Origin: Agaricus subrufescens
Taxonomy: Eukaryota; Basidiomycota; Agaricomycetes; Agaricales; Agaricaceae
Direction: 5' to 3'
Length of the DNA stretch: 64,000 nucleotides
NCBI GenBank assembly: GCA_029945375.1
Contig: CM057065.1
Coordinates: 1,922,001-1,986,000 of the forward strand
The notes beneath the pieces are model-generated. The model had not been told where the DNA came from. It made no database searches and saw nothing but the letters and a program-made list of their open reading frames with translations. A program made the position numbers and the translations under genes. This document shows positions 11,744 to 22,479 of this stretch, in pieces (the first letter of the stretch is position 1; every line of letters begins with the position of its first letter).

Positions 11744-12983
11744 CTAAGCCATCTCAACATCTTGGGCAGCCGCCTTCTCCACCTCAGTGATAGTATCACC
11801 AGCGAGAGCAGGAGCATTTTCGACCGCAGGGGCGGCAGTGCTTGAATCACCCATGAAAGCGTCCAACTCCTTATCCAACTCTTCAGCCGTAGGAGGCTTG
11901 GGAGGTCCCTTCTTGGGTCGCGCGACGCGCCCAGGTCTCGTGCGAACAGGACCAACACCTCTGCTCATTAATAAGAAAAGCAGTCACAGTTACAATCAGA
12001 TGAACCAACCGAACGGGTGTCGTTGTGACAATGGAGTCATCCTGAGCGAGCCGGTCCAATAATGCTGGCTTTTGAACTCTGTTGATCAATGAGCCGTGGG
12101 GCGCACTGACAGATCGGCCGCGCGGAGGTCTTGGTGCGAGAAATTCAACCGTCATGGGTTGTCCTAGAACTGTTGTCATCATCCGGATGATACCGAGCGC
12201 GGAGAAGCACACACCTTTGGCTAAAATACCATTGAACTGTTTCTTGGCGCGTACAGCCTCAGCAACCGTTTCAAAGGAGACAATTGCCTGTCCCGATGAG
12301 CGGCCACTGCGGTCGTACTGTTACAAACCAATCATTTCCCCAGAAAGAAGCCGTCAACGTGAACCCATTGACGGATTTGAGGGAAAGCGATGGAATGCAA
12401 TGCAGTGCGCAACCAAGAAATAGGTCAGGTAAGATAAAAGTGAAAAGTCGGAATTTTCATTGGCGTTTGTTCTTTACTTCAATGGAGGAAAGGCTCGGGG
12501 GCTTGCCGTACCCTGATTAATGGCTCACGTATGAGTGTGCCAATTTGTCCGAAAATGACCTAGATAATAGATAAAAAGGGTTAACGTAAAATAGAGGCGA
12601 GCCGGAAAAAGAGTAATGGAAAGAGCCAAGTTGAAGGCGCGTTACATACGAGACAATCATGTCATGAATAGAGCGTAAAAAAACAAGGAACATACATTCA
12701 AATCCTTGGGTGTAATTTCATAGTGAAGATTAGACACTAAGATTTTGTCTGTCGGCGCGCCAGACGGAGTGGTCGGCCCCGCTGTGGGCCTGGGTGCACG
12801 TGGAGCGTCTATGTTTGAACCGGGTGCCTTGTCGTGTAGCCATTGGCCTTCAGGTGCTCTTGAAGCAGCAGGCCGCTGTGTTTCAAAAGTCGCAAAACAC
12901 GTTGGTCAGGATTACAAGATGAGCGCAGTGCATGGCAGGCAACTAACGCTATATGGCTTGCGTGTCGCTTTGAATGATGCCAT
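11744..12983 (-). CDS. ALY/REF-type mRNA export adaptor (Yra1 family)
   Basis: RRM protein of the TREX pathway that bridges spliced mRNA to the Mex67/TAP export receptor in the nucleus. ATG at 12983 gives MASFKATRKPY. After an intron, a Pro/Ala-rich stretch (RPAASRAPEGQW) leads into the RRM: RNP2-like KILVSNLHYEITPKDL, then VIFGQIGTLIREPLIR, then YDRSGRSSGQAIVSFETVAE and AVRAKKQFNGILAKG, each on its own exon. The C-terminal half has MTVEFLAPRPP and the basic tail GVGPVRTRPGRVARPKKG followed by PPTAEELDKELDAFM, which matches the FoP-type conserved tail of the family. Stop at 11744. At least five short introns; all inspected junctions keep frame. Confidence 0.85.
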
Positions 12984-13194
12984 TGATTAGAGACGGGGGA
13001 GAAGTTGAGGAGGAGGATGTGGAAGGAATGGAAAGAACACAGGAACAGCAAATGGGTTGGTCTCCGAGACAAGCAAGTACAAACAGAGACGGCAGGCGGA
13101 TCAAAAATCGGACGTCCCCGGCAACCGGCCAAGCTTGCAACTCCGAAGCTTAATATATAAATTATGACTACGAGAGAACATATTGGAAAGTGAA

Positions 13195-13916
13195 CTAGAA
13201 AGGCAGTTTTGGCGACTTGGAAGTCCTGGGTGGTTTGAGAGGATGTGGCCTTCTCCGCTTGTAGTACTGGGAGAAAAAAATTCAGTGTCTAGTGTGCGAG
13301 AGAGAAACGTCCAGCTCACATTCTTGTAGTTGTAAATCCTTCTTTCCATACTCTTCAAGAGCATTTTCCGCTTCCTCATCCTTGCGGCCCGTACTCGTTC
13401 CCATTTGTGCCCCTTGAACATTCTCTTCTTTCCGGCATACAAGGTTATACCCAAGTCTGCACCAGGAGCCCTCTTCGAGCTGACCTTGCCCTCCCATGCG
13501 ACAGAATCCATCCATACACTCTTGTCCTCTTCGCCCTTTTTCAACTGGGTCTTTAGGGCCTCGAGAGCCTCGGATTTGGCCGCTGCCTGGGCGTCCTCTA
13601 CCGCCTTAGTCGCGTCAACTCGAGGCAGGGGGTTCTTAGGCCCAGGAGGAAGTAGGTGTAGCAAGCCAGCAGCCTTTGCCTTTTTGACCAGATCGGCTTG
13701 TCTCCGAAGGGAATATACTGGGGGTCTCCAGCCTGAGCTTTTCGTGGATTTGCGCGGAATGAACGGGTTGGGGAGGACGGGAGTCTTGGAGCCTGGCTTA
13801 ACGGGTGGGATGGTGTGGTCTGAGAGCGGGCCAAGCTGGCGAATATGGGATTCGACCCGGAGAAACTGGTCGAGTCTGAACTTCTTGACTACCCTCGCCG
13901 CAGCGAGATTGGACAT
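13195..13916 (-). CDS. Mitochondrial large-subunit ribosomal protein mL59 (MRPL25 family)
   Basis: Structural protein of the mitochondrial 54S subunit. Two exons (13320-13916 and 13195-13266) around a 53-bp intron give 222 residues. The C-terminal signature is FKGHKWERVRAARMRKRK, then MERRIYNYKN, then after the intron YYKRRRPHPLKPPRTSKSPK. Basic, alanine-rich composition and length fit the family. The N-terminal MSNLAAARVVKKFRLDQFLR is basic and amphipathic, compatible with mitochondrial import. Confidence 0.85.
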
Positions 13917-13985
13917 GGTTAGGGGTCAGAGGTACAAAATTCAATCGCCGTGTTGGGCTTGGTGGACGAAAACAAATGCAAACAG
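13917..13985. promoter_or_regulatory. Short shared promoter between mL59 and TENA-like gene
   Basis: Only 69 bp separate the two divergent start codons, so both genes must share regulatory DNA or overlap it. No TATA box or known operator was recognised. Confidence 0.5.
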
Positions 13986-14747
13986 ATGCCCAGTCTTACA
14001 CACCACCTCGCCAGTCTCGCCACCGTGCCCCCGTACGCGGACGCCACCCGCCACCCTTTCCTCGTCGCTGCCGCCGATGGAAGCCTTCCGACAGATCGTC
14101 TTGCGCTCTGGCTCTCCCAGGACCGCATCTATGCCTCGCATGCATACCCTGCCTTCATAGGCTCCCTTATCGCGGGCATTCCTCGAGACTCTTCTCATGG
14201 CATATATTCGCGCGATGAACAAAAAAATCAGCACATTCTCTCAGTCATGGTCTTTTGTCTGCAGAATGTAGTCCGAGAGGTCAACTTTTTCAAAGATCTT
14301 GCTGAGCAACAGGGGTTGCCGTTGGACAATTGGAGGGAGCGAAAAGGAACAAGGGACTACACTGCGGAAATGGCGAGGATCTCGAAGAACGGAAGAATGG
14401 AAGACGCGTTGATATTTCTCTGGGCTATGGAACGCGTAAGTGGCTCGCTCGCGACTGGTCACAATTTGGCTGATTGTCTTTAGGTCTATCTCGACGCCTG
14501 GTCATTTGTTGCTAGCCAACTACAACCTAACAGCGCTACAGCTGTCTCCCGCCTTGCCAGCAACTGGAGCAGCAGCGAGTTTATCGAGTTCGTTGATAAA
14601 TTAGCGAAGCTCGTCGATGATCTCGAAATCCAACCCGGCACAGATGCATGGAAGCGTGCCGAAGCCATCTGGTTAAGGGTCGTTGAGCTCGAGGCTGGAT
14701 TCTGGCCTACAGACGGGGAAGAGCAATCTCTCCGTATCGACCTGTAA
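13986..14747 (+). CDS. TENA/THI-4 family, heme-oxygenase-fold protein
   Basis: Helical protein of the thiaminase-2/TENA/PqqC fold; in this family members act in thiamine salvage or are of unknown function. Exons 14-kb: 13986-14435 and 14484-14747, total 237 residues. ATG 13986 (MPSLTHHLASLATVP) is chosen over the upstream in-frame ATG at 13950 because homologous proteins begin close to the HPFL helix. Family-like blocks are HPFLVAAADGSLPTDRLALW, LSQDRIYASHAYPAF and RIDL at the end. Catalytic assignment cannot be made by eye. Confidence 0.75.
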
Positions 14748-14923
14748 GTTAGATCAGAATAATGTATTCCTAATACATACGACAAAATGTCATATCATTA
14801 TCTGTGGACATTGTGAAACCTCTCAGCACACTCATGACGTCGTTAGCTAAGACGAGACATTCACGCTCCGTTATATGTCGCTTCACCGCGAACTTTCTAA
14901 CGTACTCCCACCTACCAAACATT

Positions 14924-15633
14924 ATGGGCAATTCCAGTAGTAAGAAAGTAAGTATTCTCTCCCATTTTTTCGCCCTCTTGTTTGCTCATTTGGTATCAGA
15001 AACAGCAGTCTAGGACCTCAGAGTATCCCGAGAGTCGGCCATATGAGCCAGGCAGCACAAGATATGACGAAACCGGATACGCTCAGTCAGGCCAACCAGG
15101 TCAATATAGTTCCACACAGGTAATATCTTTGTTTATCTACGGACATCCCTGACTCAAGTGGTGCGACCCTCGATACTTTAGCAACAAACCGGTTATAGGT
15201 CTGGAGGTGGTTATCAGTCGGGAGGTGGTGGAGGCGGCTATGGCAATCCTCCCTATCGTTCTGGTTCTACTGGATACAATCCTTCTCCAGAATATGAACC
15301 CTCCGGTGGAAGAAACGAACGGTTCGTTTTAGTTTGACCTTGGCATTGTGAGGAACAATTTTTAACACTCGTTACAGGCAGTATGACACAAGAGGTTCCC
15401 AGAGACGTAATGAACGTTATGATAGTGGAAGGCGAAATCACGGAGACTCATCTCAAGGTACGACGTTTATTCCGAATTGGATGACTCTTGCTGGCGGTTT
15501 TAGGGCGATCTCTGATCATTCCGGTCCTTGTTTTCTTATAGGTGCACCTGGAAGATACTCTGATACTTCTCGTACTGGCGGCTATTATGAAAGTGGTGGT
15601 GGTGGTGGTGGCTACAGGAATCAACCATATTAA
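14924..15633 (+). CDS. Small Gly/Tyr/Ser-rich protein with possible N-myristoylation
   Basis: Unrecognised protein of 151 residues from five exons (14924-14947, 15000-15119, 15182-15321, 15378-15457, 15542-15633). All junctions are GT...AG and the total length is a multiple of three. It begins MGNSSSKK, which fits the Gly2-Ser6 N-myristoylation pattern with a basic patch. The rest is low complexity, rich in Gly, Tyr, Ser, Arg and Gln (GYRSGGGYQSGGGGGGYG, SGRRNHGDSSQG, YYESGGGGGGGYRNQPY). That composition resembles membrane-tethered disordered proteins. The function is unknown; conserved splicing argues that it is a real gene. Confidence 0.65.
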
Positions 15634-16266
15634 AGTGAAGACGGAAATTACAGGCCACAAATACTTCACTACCGCCCTTGATTTACTGACTAATTTGTAC
15701 TTGTAACATTTTTGTTTCCTGAACTTGAGCTGTAACATATGCTCAAAAGATTTGCGTCACAATCAACTTATTGTATGCTTGATTTTGAGAGTTGTACCAC
15801 AGACATCCGTGAGAAGAACTTCCTACGTTAGACTACCAGTATGTATTTGCGGATCTGGTACCTGCTTACTCGATACGCTCCTACAATGATGGCGAAAGCT
15901 TGAAGTTTGTATCACGAATGCACAATCGATAATTCGATCGCTCAATATCATCTGGTATAACCTCTACTGTTTTCTTGGCTGATCTCTATTGAACTTGGGA
16001 TGGGATCCGGCAACAGGGGCTGTTTTCTATGCTAGTGCAGTTTTGTAGTTGAAACTCAGACCATCAAACATTCTCCTCCACCTTCGAAGATAGAATCCAG
16101 TGGAGTTCCTGTAATCAGAACCGGTTTCATGAACTCATTGTTGGAGCTGTTTGGACAGATGAGATGGCACAGCAATGCTTTGAGAGCCCCGGTCTTGATG
16201 GGTTCACTTTGTCCTCAGCGCCCGTCTTGACTCTAACCCTCATCTCTCCGCCTTGAAAAGTGGTAT
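15634..16266. other. Upstream region of NACHT copy 1
   Basis: No gene. From about 16140 the sequence resembles the segments upstream of the other NACHT starts (before 32037 and 38893): the TTTGG/TTTGAACAGATGAGATG and CGCCCGTCT...CTC(A/T)CATCTCT blocks recur, indicating that the duplicated unit includes its promoter. Confidence 0.6.
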
Positions 16267-18706
16267 ATGGAAGTAACTAAAACACATGCGTCTAGTCGAC
16301 ATCCCGGTAAAGACAATGCTCAAGCTCCACTTGGGCCTTCTGCACCCAGGACGTCGGAGCATGATCTTATCTATAGCAGCGAGCATTCGTCTCCTCATCA
16401 ACACACACCCTCGTACACTCCTTCAGTGGTCCCCTACACAACCTCCCTGCGTACAGATTCCTCCCTATCTTCTAGTCCCTTTCTCACCAAATCGAATTTT
16501 GACCCACCAAATGTATCAGAACCATCCTTGTCATCTTACCAGGCGGACTCGCCGACCTTGCAGTCGGCCCCTGGTCCACCTAATAGTCATACAGATGCAG
16601 GCCGCCTTCCCAATTCTGCGGCTTCTCATGCTTGTCGAGCTGATTCCCAACGGTCAGCGTTGCAGCACCCGACAGAGTTGGGTCAGGCTCCTCGATTAGG
16701 TGTCTCTACACCTCCTGCCCACCCTACGACGTCTCTTCAGGTAATACAACCCGCCTTAGTATATAACCATGAGACATTTCCCGCCATACCCTCGCAAACG
16801 AGTTCCGGATTACACTCCAACTACTCGTCAACCCCTGTTCCTGGTCAGCTGCCCCCGGGGCAGCTTCAGTGGGAGCAAGGCGATTCCCGAAGGCATGTCA
16901 CCCATCCTCCAACCACCAGCCATCTCGGTGGCGGATCGCGCTTTACAGATTCCGCGTTACCTCGCCACACATTCGATTCTCAACCAACAAATTTGGGTAT
17001 CCCCTCTACACAAACACTATCAGCCGTGAGTTTCCGCTTCTTTGTTCGGCTTCACGTATATTAAGTTGTGCGGACAGTCATTTTCTGGGCAATCCAATCT
17101 GGGCTTCTTCCATGGTGCACATAATTTTGCCATGCACAATGTTGTAATGAACGACTACAGCAACTCGGAGACTTGTAGGTGTATTATCCTCAACTGTTTC
17201 TGATTCACTAAGGCGCCCTCAATAGTCATTGTTAGTGCTTCTTCAAGAAACTATCCAGGGCGTAACCTTTGATTCTGCACGTCGTCATCCTCCTCCACGC
17301 TGTCTTTAAGGAACTCGTCAGGCCACCCTTGACCGGACCTGGAGTTTCATCAATAATCACAATGAACCAAAAAGGATACGATGTATTACTGGCCCTGCTG
17401 GGGCCGGTAAATCGGCCGTCATGCAAACCATTGCGGAGGCCGCCTTCGAAAAAGCCAATCTGGGGGCGTCTATTTTCTTTGCCGATAACGACAATATATC
17501 AAAAACCATTACGACCCTTGCTTACCAGCTTGCGGTCAACTACGAACCTTATCGCCCGTTCATTCGTAATGCACTGATGCATGATCCCAGCCTTCCACAC
17601 CAATCCTTAGTGGTTCAATTCCGCAAACTCATTGTGGAACCGTTCGGTCATAAACTTCTGAGGGCCACTGGTGGTTGTCTTCTGGTTCTCCTCGATGGGT
17701 TAGATCGATGCAATGAGGATAGGACATGCGCACTTCTCAAGACTCATCACAGAATTTTCCATCGACCACCCAACCTCAACGCTCACGTGGGTCATGTCAT
17801 ATCGTGCGGAACCTCGTATCAAGATGTTTTTGGACGAAATGAAAGATACATACGAGGAAGAAGTGCTTGAGCTCGATGGAGAAGAAGCACGCCGAGATGT
17901 CAAGAACTTCCTGCGACGCCAATTGGATTCAATCAAACAGACATCTCTTATTCTTAGACGATGCCGACAATGGCCCGAGGAGCGCGATATTACGAAAATT
18001 GCTGAAGCGTCAAAAGGATTTTCTGCGTATGCTGACTCGATAGCCGAGTTCGTGAAACACGACAGAGACAAAAGTCCCAGATCCCGCCTTACTCAGGTAT
18101 CAGATTTTGTCAACGGCAACCCGATCAGTCAAATCAACCATCCAGATCATCCCATGTCAACGCTCGATACCCTATATAAGAGAATCCTTGCCAAGGTCCC
18201 CGATAGTGTTATTGAAGACACCCGACGCCTGTTACTACGAATGCTGCATCGTGCGGATGATTTGCATTTCATGTGCAATTGGTTGAGCATCACAGACGAA
18301 GCTGTTTACAATGCAACCTATCCCCTCCATTCAGTTCTGCACATACCTGAGCCAGAGGAAGCTAGTTCTCTGAGGCTGTAATGTTTCTATCCATCATTCC
18401 TTGACTATCTTCGAGATTACCGACGATCAGCAGTGTTCCATGATATTCAACATTTGATCAGCCAACTTAATGCCACTTGTATTCGCAGCCTTCTCTCTCA
18501 GATAATTAACGGTATGATTTGCCTCTGTCGATAGAACAACATCTCAAAATTTACACAGGCCCCCTGAAGCCGGTTGGTGCCATCCATCTGCATATTCCAC
18601 TCTCGTGGCCTGAGGGAGAACAAAGGCATGTAGGAAATATTTTTAAAGACGAGGAAGTACGGGTCAAGATATTGCAAAGGGCAGCGGAGATAACTGTCCT
18701 GCACCT
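16267..18706 (+). pseudogene. Dual-NACHT gene copy 1, 5' part (broken)
   Basis: Homologous to the intact copy at 32037-37574. It starts MEVTKTHASSRHPGKDNAQ with the same Pro/Ser-rich disordered region, followed by the GAHNFAMHNVVMNDYSNSET exon and NACHT-A (Walker A GPAGAGKSAVMQT, Walker B LLVLLDGLDRC). Lesions against the sister copies: a one-base insertion soon after the exon start near 17230; TAA at 17307-17309 where sisters have CAA; a one-base insertion near 17737 (LLKTHH against LLRLIT); TAA at 18379-18381 where sisters have CAA. The gene stops at 18706 where a transposon is inserted. Its 3' part continues at 25379. Confidence 0.85.
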
Positions 18707-18730
18707 CACTGTGAGCCCCGGGGCTAGGGA
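18707..18730 (+). repeat. Left terminal inverted repeat
   Basis: 24 bp beginning CACTGTGAG; pairs with 25352-25375 with two mismatches. Confidence 0.85.
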
Positions 18731-19660
18731 AAATCCTAGCCCTAGATCGGGGTTAGCGTAATCTCCTAAATTTGTTCGGGCCATACATAATACACATTTT
18801 TTAGAAACGTCTTAAGCACGTTTTTTCCTGACAAAAAATGTCAGGAAAAGGCGTACATATGTTAAGGCTTAAATATACATGTATGTCCGGGTAGTTTTAC
18901 CGGACTTAAACTTGAGAAAATCATACTTTTTTTATTTTAATAAACTAAAGAGACAAACGACGAAACGCGACCATCGAGTGGTCGCGTTTCGTCCGGGTGG
19001 TCGCTAGACGACCCTGACAGTCGACGCGAACGTCGACTGCCAGAATCTGAAGAAAAAAAACGGACAAAAAAAATCCGGCTCTCCCTCAAGAGCCGGATGA
19101 TAAGAAGACTCAAATGCGACCACAAAGTGGTCGCGTTTCGTTGGAGTCGTTCGCAAACGACTTCAATGGTCGACGCGAACGTCGACCATCGACGAGAGCG
19201 CGGGTGCTCAGCGTGACCGACGTCGCGCGAGATCCCGCGCTCGTTTGGCCCTCCCATCACCTCCCATCACCTCCCCCCCCTCTCCCAACCGGTGTCCCCT
19301 TCCCAAGATGTCGCGCTTTTCGTATTATTTCGCACCCAGGGGCATTCAAGAACATCATAGAGCCCCTAATTTTGTCCCTGGGTGGTTTGAGAGGAGGGAT
19401 GCTCTTGAAGCTTTGAAGGGAGCATTGAGGAGCCACAGGGGGCTCCTCATGCGGATTCTGCGAGGGAGGAGAGTTGAATGGATGCTGATGTGAGTATTTT
19501 ATGTTTTTTAAACATGATTGAGCACTTACCTTTGATTAGGGGACGATACCACAAGTCCAGGTGTGCAGGGGGAGAACCTGCACACTGGACTATAAGGGGG
19601 TTTTTCGGGGGACATGCAGAGGTTACTCTGCATGTCTACGACGGGAACATCGGTTCCCGA
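18721..19660. repeat. Dense array of hairpins inside the transposon
   Basis: At least a dozen near-perfect inverted repeats lie back to back. Arms: 18721-18728/18735-18742; 18823-18833/18839-18849; 18959-18973/18979-18993 (15 bp); 19018-19026/19031-19039 (loop CGAA); 19074-19082/19089-19097; 19116-19123/19127-19134; 19141-19151/19156-19166 (one G-T); 19166-19175/19180-19189 (loop CGAA); 19196-19204/19234-19242; 19426-19434/19441-19449; 19555-19569/19577-19590 (one bulge); 19611-19621/19626-19636; 19642-19648/19653-19659. Two direct repeats (18967-19043 and 19116-19191) hold three hairpins in the same order. Confidence 0.85.
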
Positions 19661-19730
19661 TTGTTTTTGAACGGGGGGAGATGGTCCCGCCGCGGTCGCA
19701 GTCGCTCTGAGTTCCGGGCGCGGGGATGGT
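19308..19730 (+). CDS. Hypothetical protein in hairpin region of the transposon
   Basis: ATG 19308 gives MSRFSYYFAPRGIQEHHRAP followed by NFVPGWFERRDALEALKG and a basic stretch. A GTGAGT donor at about 19490 and an acceptor TTGATTAG at about 19539 suggest one intron. One downstream frame stays open to about 19730 (GRYHKSRCAGGEPAHWTIRG and onward). No domain is recognised. Several hairpin arms lie inside the frame, so the open frame may simply reflect structural constraint on the DNA or RNA. Confidence 0.3.
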
Positions 19731-20095
19731 GAGTTCGAGTATGCAAAAGGTTTACCAATGCTGTAAGCAAATCTTTTTTTCTTGTTGTTGTGTTTTCTTG
19801 CTTTGAGTGTCGTATTTGTCTTGAATTTGATCTGTAAATTTTTTTGAAGTATATTGTACAATATTAAGGCTCGCGCGCACTCACATTTGATATAATTCTT
19901 GAGATTGCTGTCCTTTGATCTCGCCTCGTCTTCGTACCTTCACTATTAGCATATTAAAGCCTGGTTTTCTGAATGATCATAACGGTGAAGTGTGGATCCA
20001 TTATTATCAAATGAAATAAATAAAAAAAAGTCAGTCAAAAAAAACTATCTGAACTGTTAGTGTGCACAATCGAGAGGAGGGCACGGGGTGCATAC
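19731..20095. other. AT-rich transposon spacer
   Basis: About 360 bp, A/T runs, no gene or repeat seen. Confidence 0.5.
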
Positions 20096-21703
20096 CTAAT
20101 CGTCATCTCCTCTCGAAATACCTGTCCTATCAACAATACTCCACCGGCCTCTATCGTGGACTCGTCCGACTACACATTGCACCGTGTTCAAATCTACTAC
20201 TTGTACGGTTCCAGTTTTTTGATATGTATAGAAGCCGTTCTTTTGAGTGATTTTGACAGTTTGCACCACGGCATATATGACGGTCGTTGATGAATTGAGA
20301 CCTAATGGGGGTATACTAGGTAAGTCAATCACGAGCACCCGCTTCAGTTGTCCAAAGAACGACCGCTTCACGTAGACCGGTTGGCGGTTTCGTTGGTGTG
20401 TGCACTTGTCAACCATCTGAACATACTATTTGGTTGGTTCAATATGGGAATCTCACGAAAGACTACAAAGCACTCACTTTAATGAAGGAAGCGTCGCGCG
20501 AGTCCTCACCTCTTCGTACCAAGTCACAACCTACAATCGTATCTCCCCCAAATAGAATATGGATCCTGGCGTAGTGAAGAACGGGCCCATCGAGGCTGAT
20601 GAGCGTTTTGACAGTTAGTTTTGGTTTTTCAAATCGTGTTGCCAAAGCCGCAAAAATTTTGTCTCGGAGATACATAGGCACAGATTCGCGTCGTCGTGGT
20701 GGAGAGAGCTTGTAGGACGAATCTGATACGACGTGGTTTGGAGTCTACACATTAAGGAACATGACAACGTACATGAGTTGGATATCAGATCGTTCACCGA
20801 TAGTTCTGCTTTAGGGGCTGTGAAGCTTAGTTCCGAATAAAGGTTATACTTCAACCGCACTTGATCAAGCTGAGCCATTGCATTGACGAAGGCGGCGATG
20901 GCTGAATAAGGGTGTCGTCGACTTCTGATGGAGGGTAGGAGGGTATTGCAGTGCCGTTCCATCGGGAAAGCCCAGTAAGTCCAGACTGGACCCGCAACCC
21001 GAATACCCCATGCAATATGAAGAAGAGCATGAACTGTTAGGGGGCAGGCTGAGAGACGACGGGGCTGATATAAATAGTAAAACCTGAAATGAGTCGAGGT
21101 GACGTGAAATTAGAAATACACGAGATTAGGTATGTATACGGAAACTCACTTTTCATAGTCCTCTACCCAAGTGCGAAAGCCAGTGTCTATTATATCCAAC
21201 ATCTCGTCATCAATCTCAAGCTCCAAACAAATTTTGAGCAGCTCGACGAGCTTCAGGAAATGTTGATAGTATTTTTTTTGCCGAAACCTTTCATTCAACA
21301 GAATAGGCGCAACGAAAAGGGTCCAGTTCGAATACATTTCTGCCGTCATCTGAGATTGTTGCAAAGCGATATTGGGAAGGGGCTTCGATGGGTTACTAGA
21401 ATGTGATTGTGGTGGAGAATCTATGTTTTCAATTTGAAGCGGGCCGGGACTAGGGGCATCGTCCCGCCTATCCTCCCAATCTTCACTGCGGTCTTCAGGG
21501 GAGTTTGAGCGCTGATGCTTCTTCCCCGCAACGAGGCTATCATTTTGAAGGGGCGGACAGTCATCCGGGGACTCCGCGGTCGTAGCCACAGCCCTTTTTG
21601 CCGCTAAGTGCGCTCGCCTCGTGGGATAGGAAACGTACTTGTTGCAGCCGCAAGTACATATGCAGGCTGACTTGTTTTGTACTCCGAGTCGGCTGGAATC
21701 CAT
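20096..21703 (-). CDS. Tnp2-associated transposon protein lacking the catalytic core
   Basis: Four exons on the minus strand. ATG 21703 (MDSSRLGVQNKSACICTCGC, then NKYVSYPTRRAHLAAKRA) starts the Cys-rich N-terminal region common to fungal CACTA/KDZ-type transposon proteins. A low-complexity acidic linker follows (SNSPEDRSEDWEDRRDDAPS). It then runs directly into the C-terminal region (NWTLFVAPILLNERFRQKKY, FLKLVELLKICLELEIDDEM, after an intron YYLYQPRRLSACPLTVHALL, HIAWGIRVAGPVWTYWAFPM, ERHCNTLLPSIRSRRHPYSA). The last exon has FFGQLKRVLVIDLP and VVGRVHDRGRWSIVDRTG, stop at 20096. The DDE transposase domain that normally lies between the two regions is absent, so the element is probably non-autonomous. 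Introns splice in frame. Confidence 0.7.
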
Positions 21704-22479
21704 AGGAAGGGCTAACAGGAGGTAGACAGTCAAGGGAACAAAATGATGACAGACGGTCCCAATGCATAGGTAGCGTGTTCACACACGTGCACAATGGCAG
21801 TGCGTGGATTATTGAGAAGTAGGGTGGTTGGGGGAGACCACGACGTGGCATTAGGAGCAGGTAAACCATCGAAAGGCGAGAAAATCGGTATGCTGAACAT
21901 TCAGAAGAGATAAATCTCAGCCTAGGTGCTCACATGCGATTCTAACGATAAAACTCACCAAAGTGAAGTACACATTTGAGGGCCAAATCGAAGGGTGAAA
22001 ATAGCCAGCGACCAACAAGTGGAGACAATCAGGATCAAACGCCACTACATGTACGGAGGGTGAGCGCATCCTACAAGGTAAAATTTGAGATTGAGACAAC
22101 GATGTTCAATCTCAACAGAAGGCACAGGTGCTAGGGTTGTGAAAGATAGAGAGAATATAGTTGAGGGGGATTCAAAGCAGAATCCAGGTAGAGATAGATC
22201 GCCGCCAGAGGCAAGTACCACGAGTCGCAGAGGGGAAGGACTGCATCAAGTCAGCGTTGTGAGGTGATCGTGGACAAACAGAGTCAAATAAGACTCCCCC
22301 AAATGCATTAAGTTCGAAACGACTATACATCAGATACGCGTAGAACAAACAAGGCAAAACAACCGCCTTGTCTTCGTGCCTCACTCAACATTGTCCCCAG
22401 CAAACTTTATAACCACCTTCACGGAACAAGCATCGGTTGGTATATCTACTGCGAGATGTTTGAGCGTCTGGTTGACATG
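21704..22479. other. Transposon interior without supported gene
   Basis: Only short overlapping frames; no domain, no consistent intron structure. Confidence 0.5.

Noticed and set aside
19308..19730. Treating the frame in the hairpin region as a confident protein
   Set aside because: It overlaps several hairpin arms; openness may be a by-product of structure, so it is kept only at low confidence.
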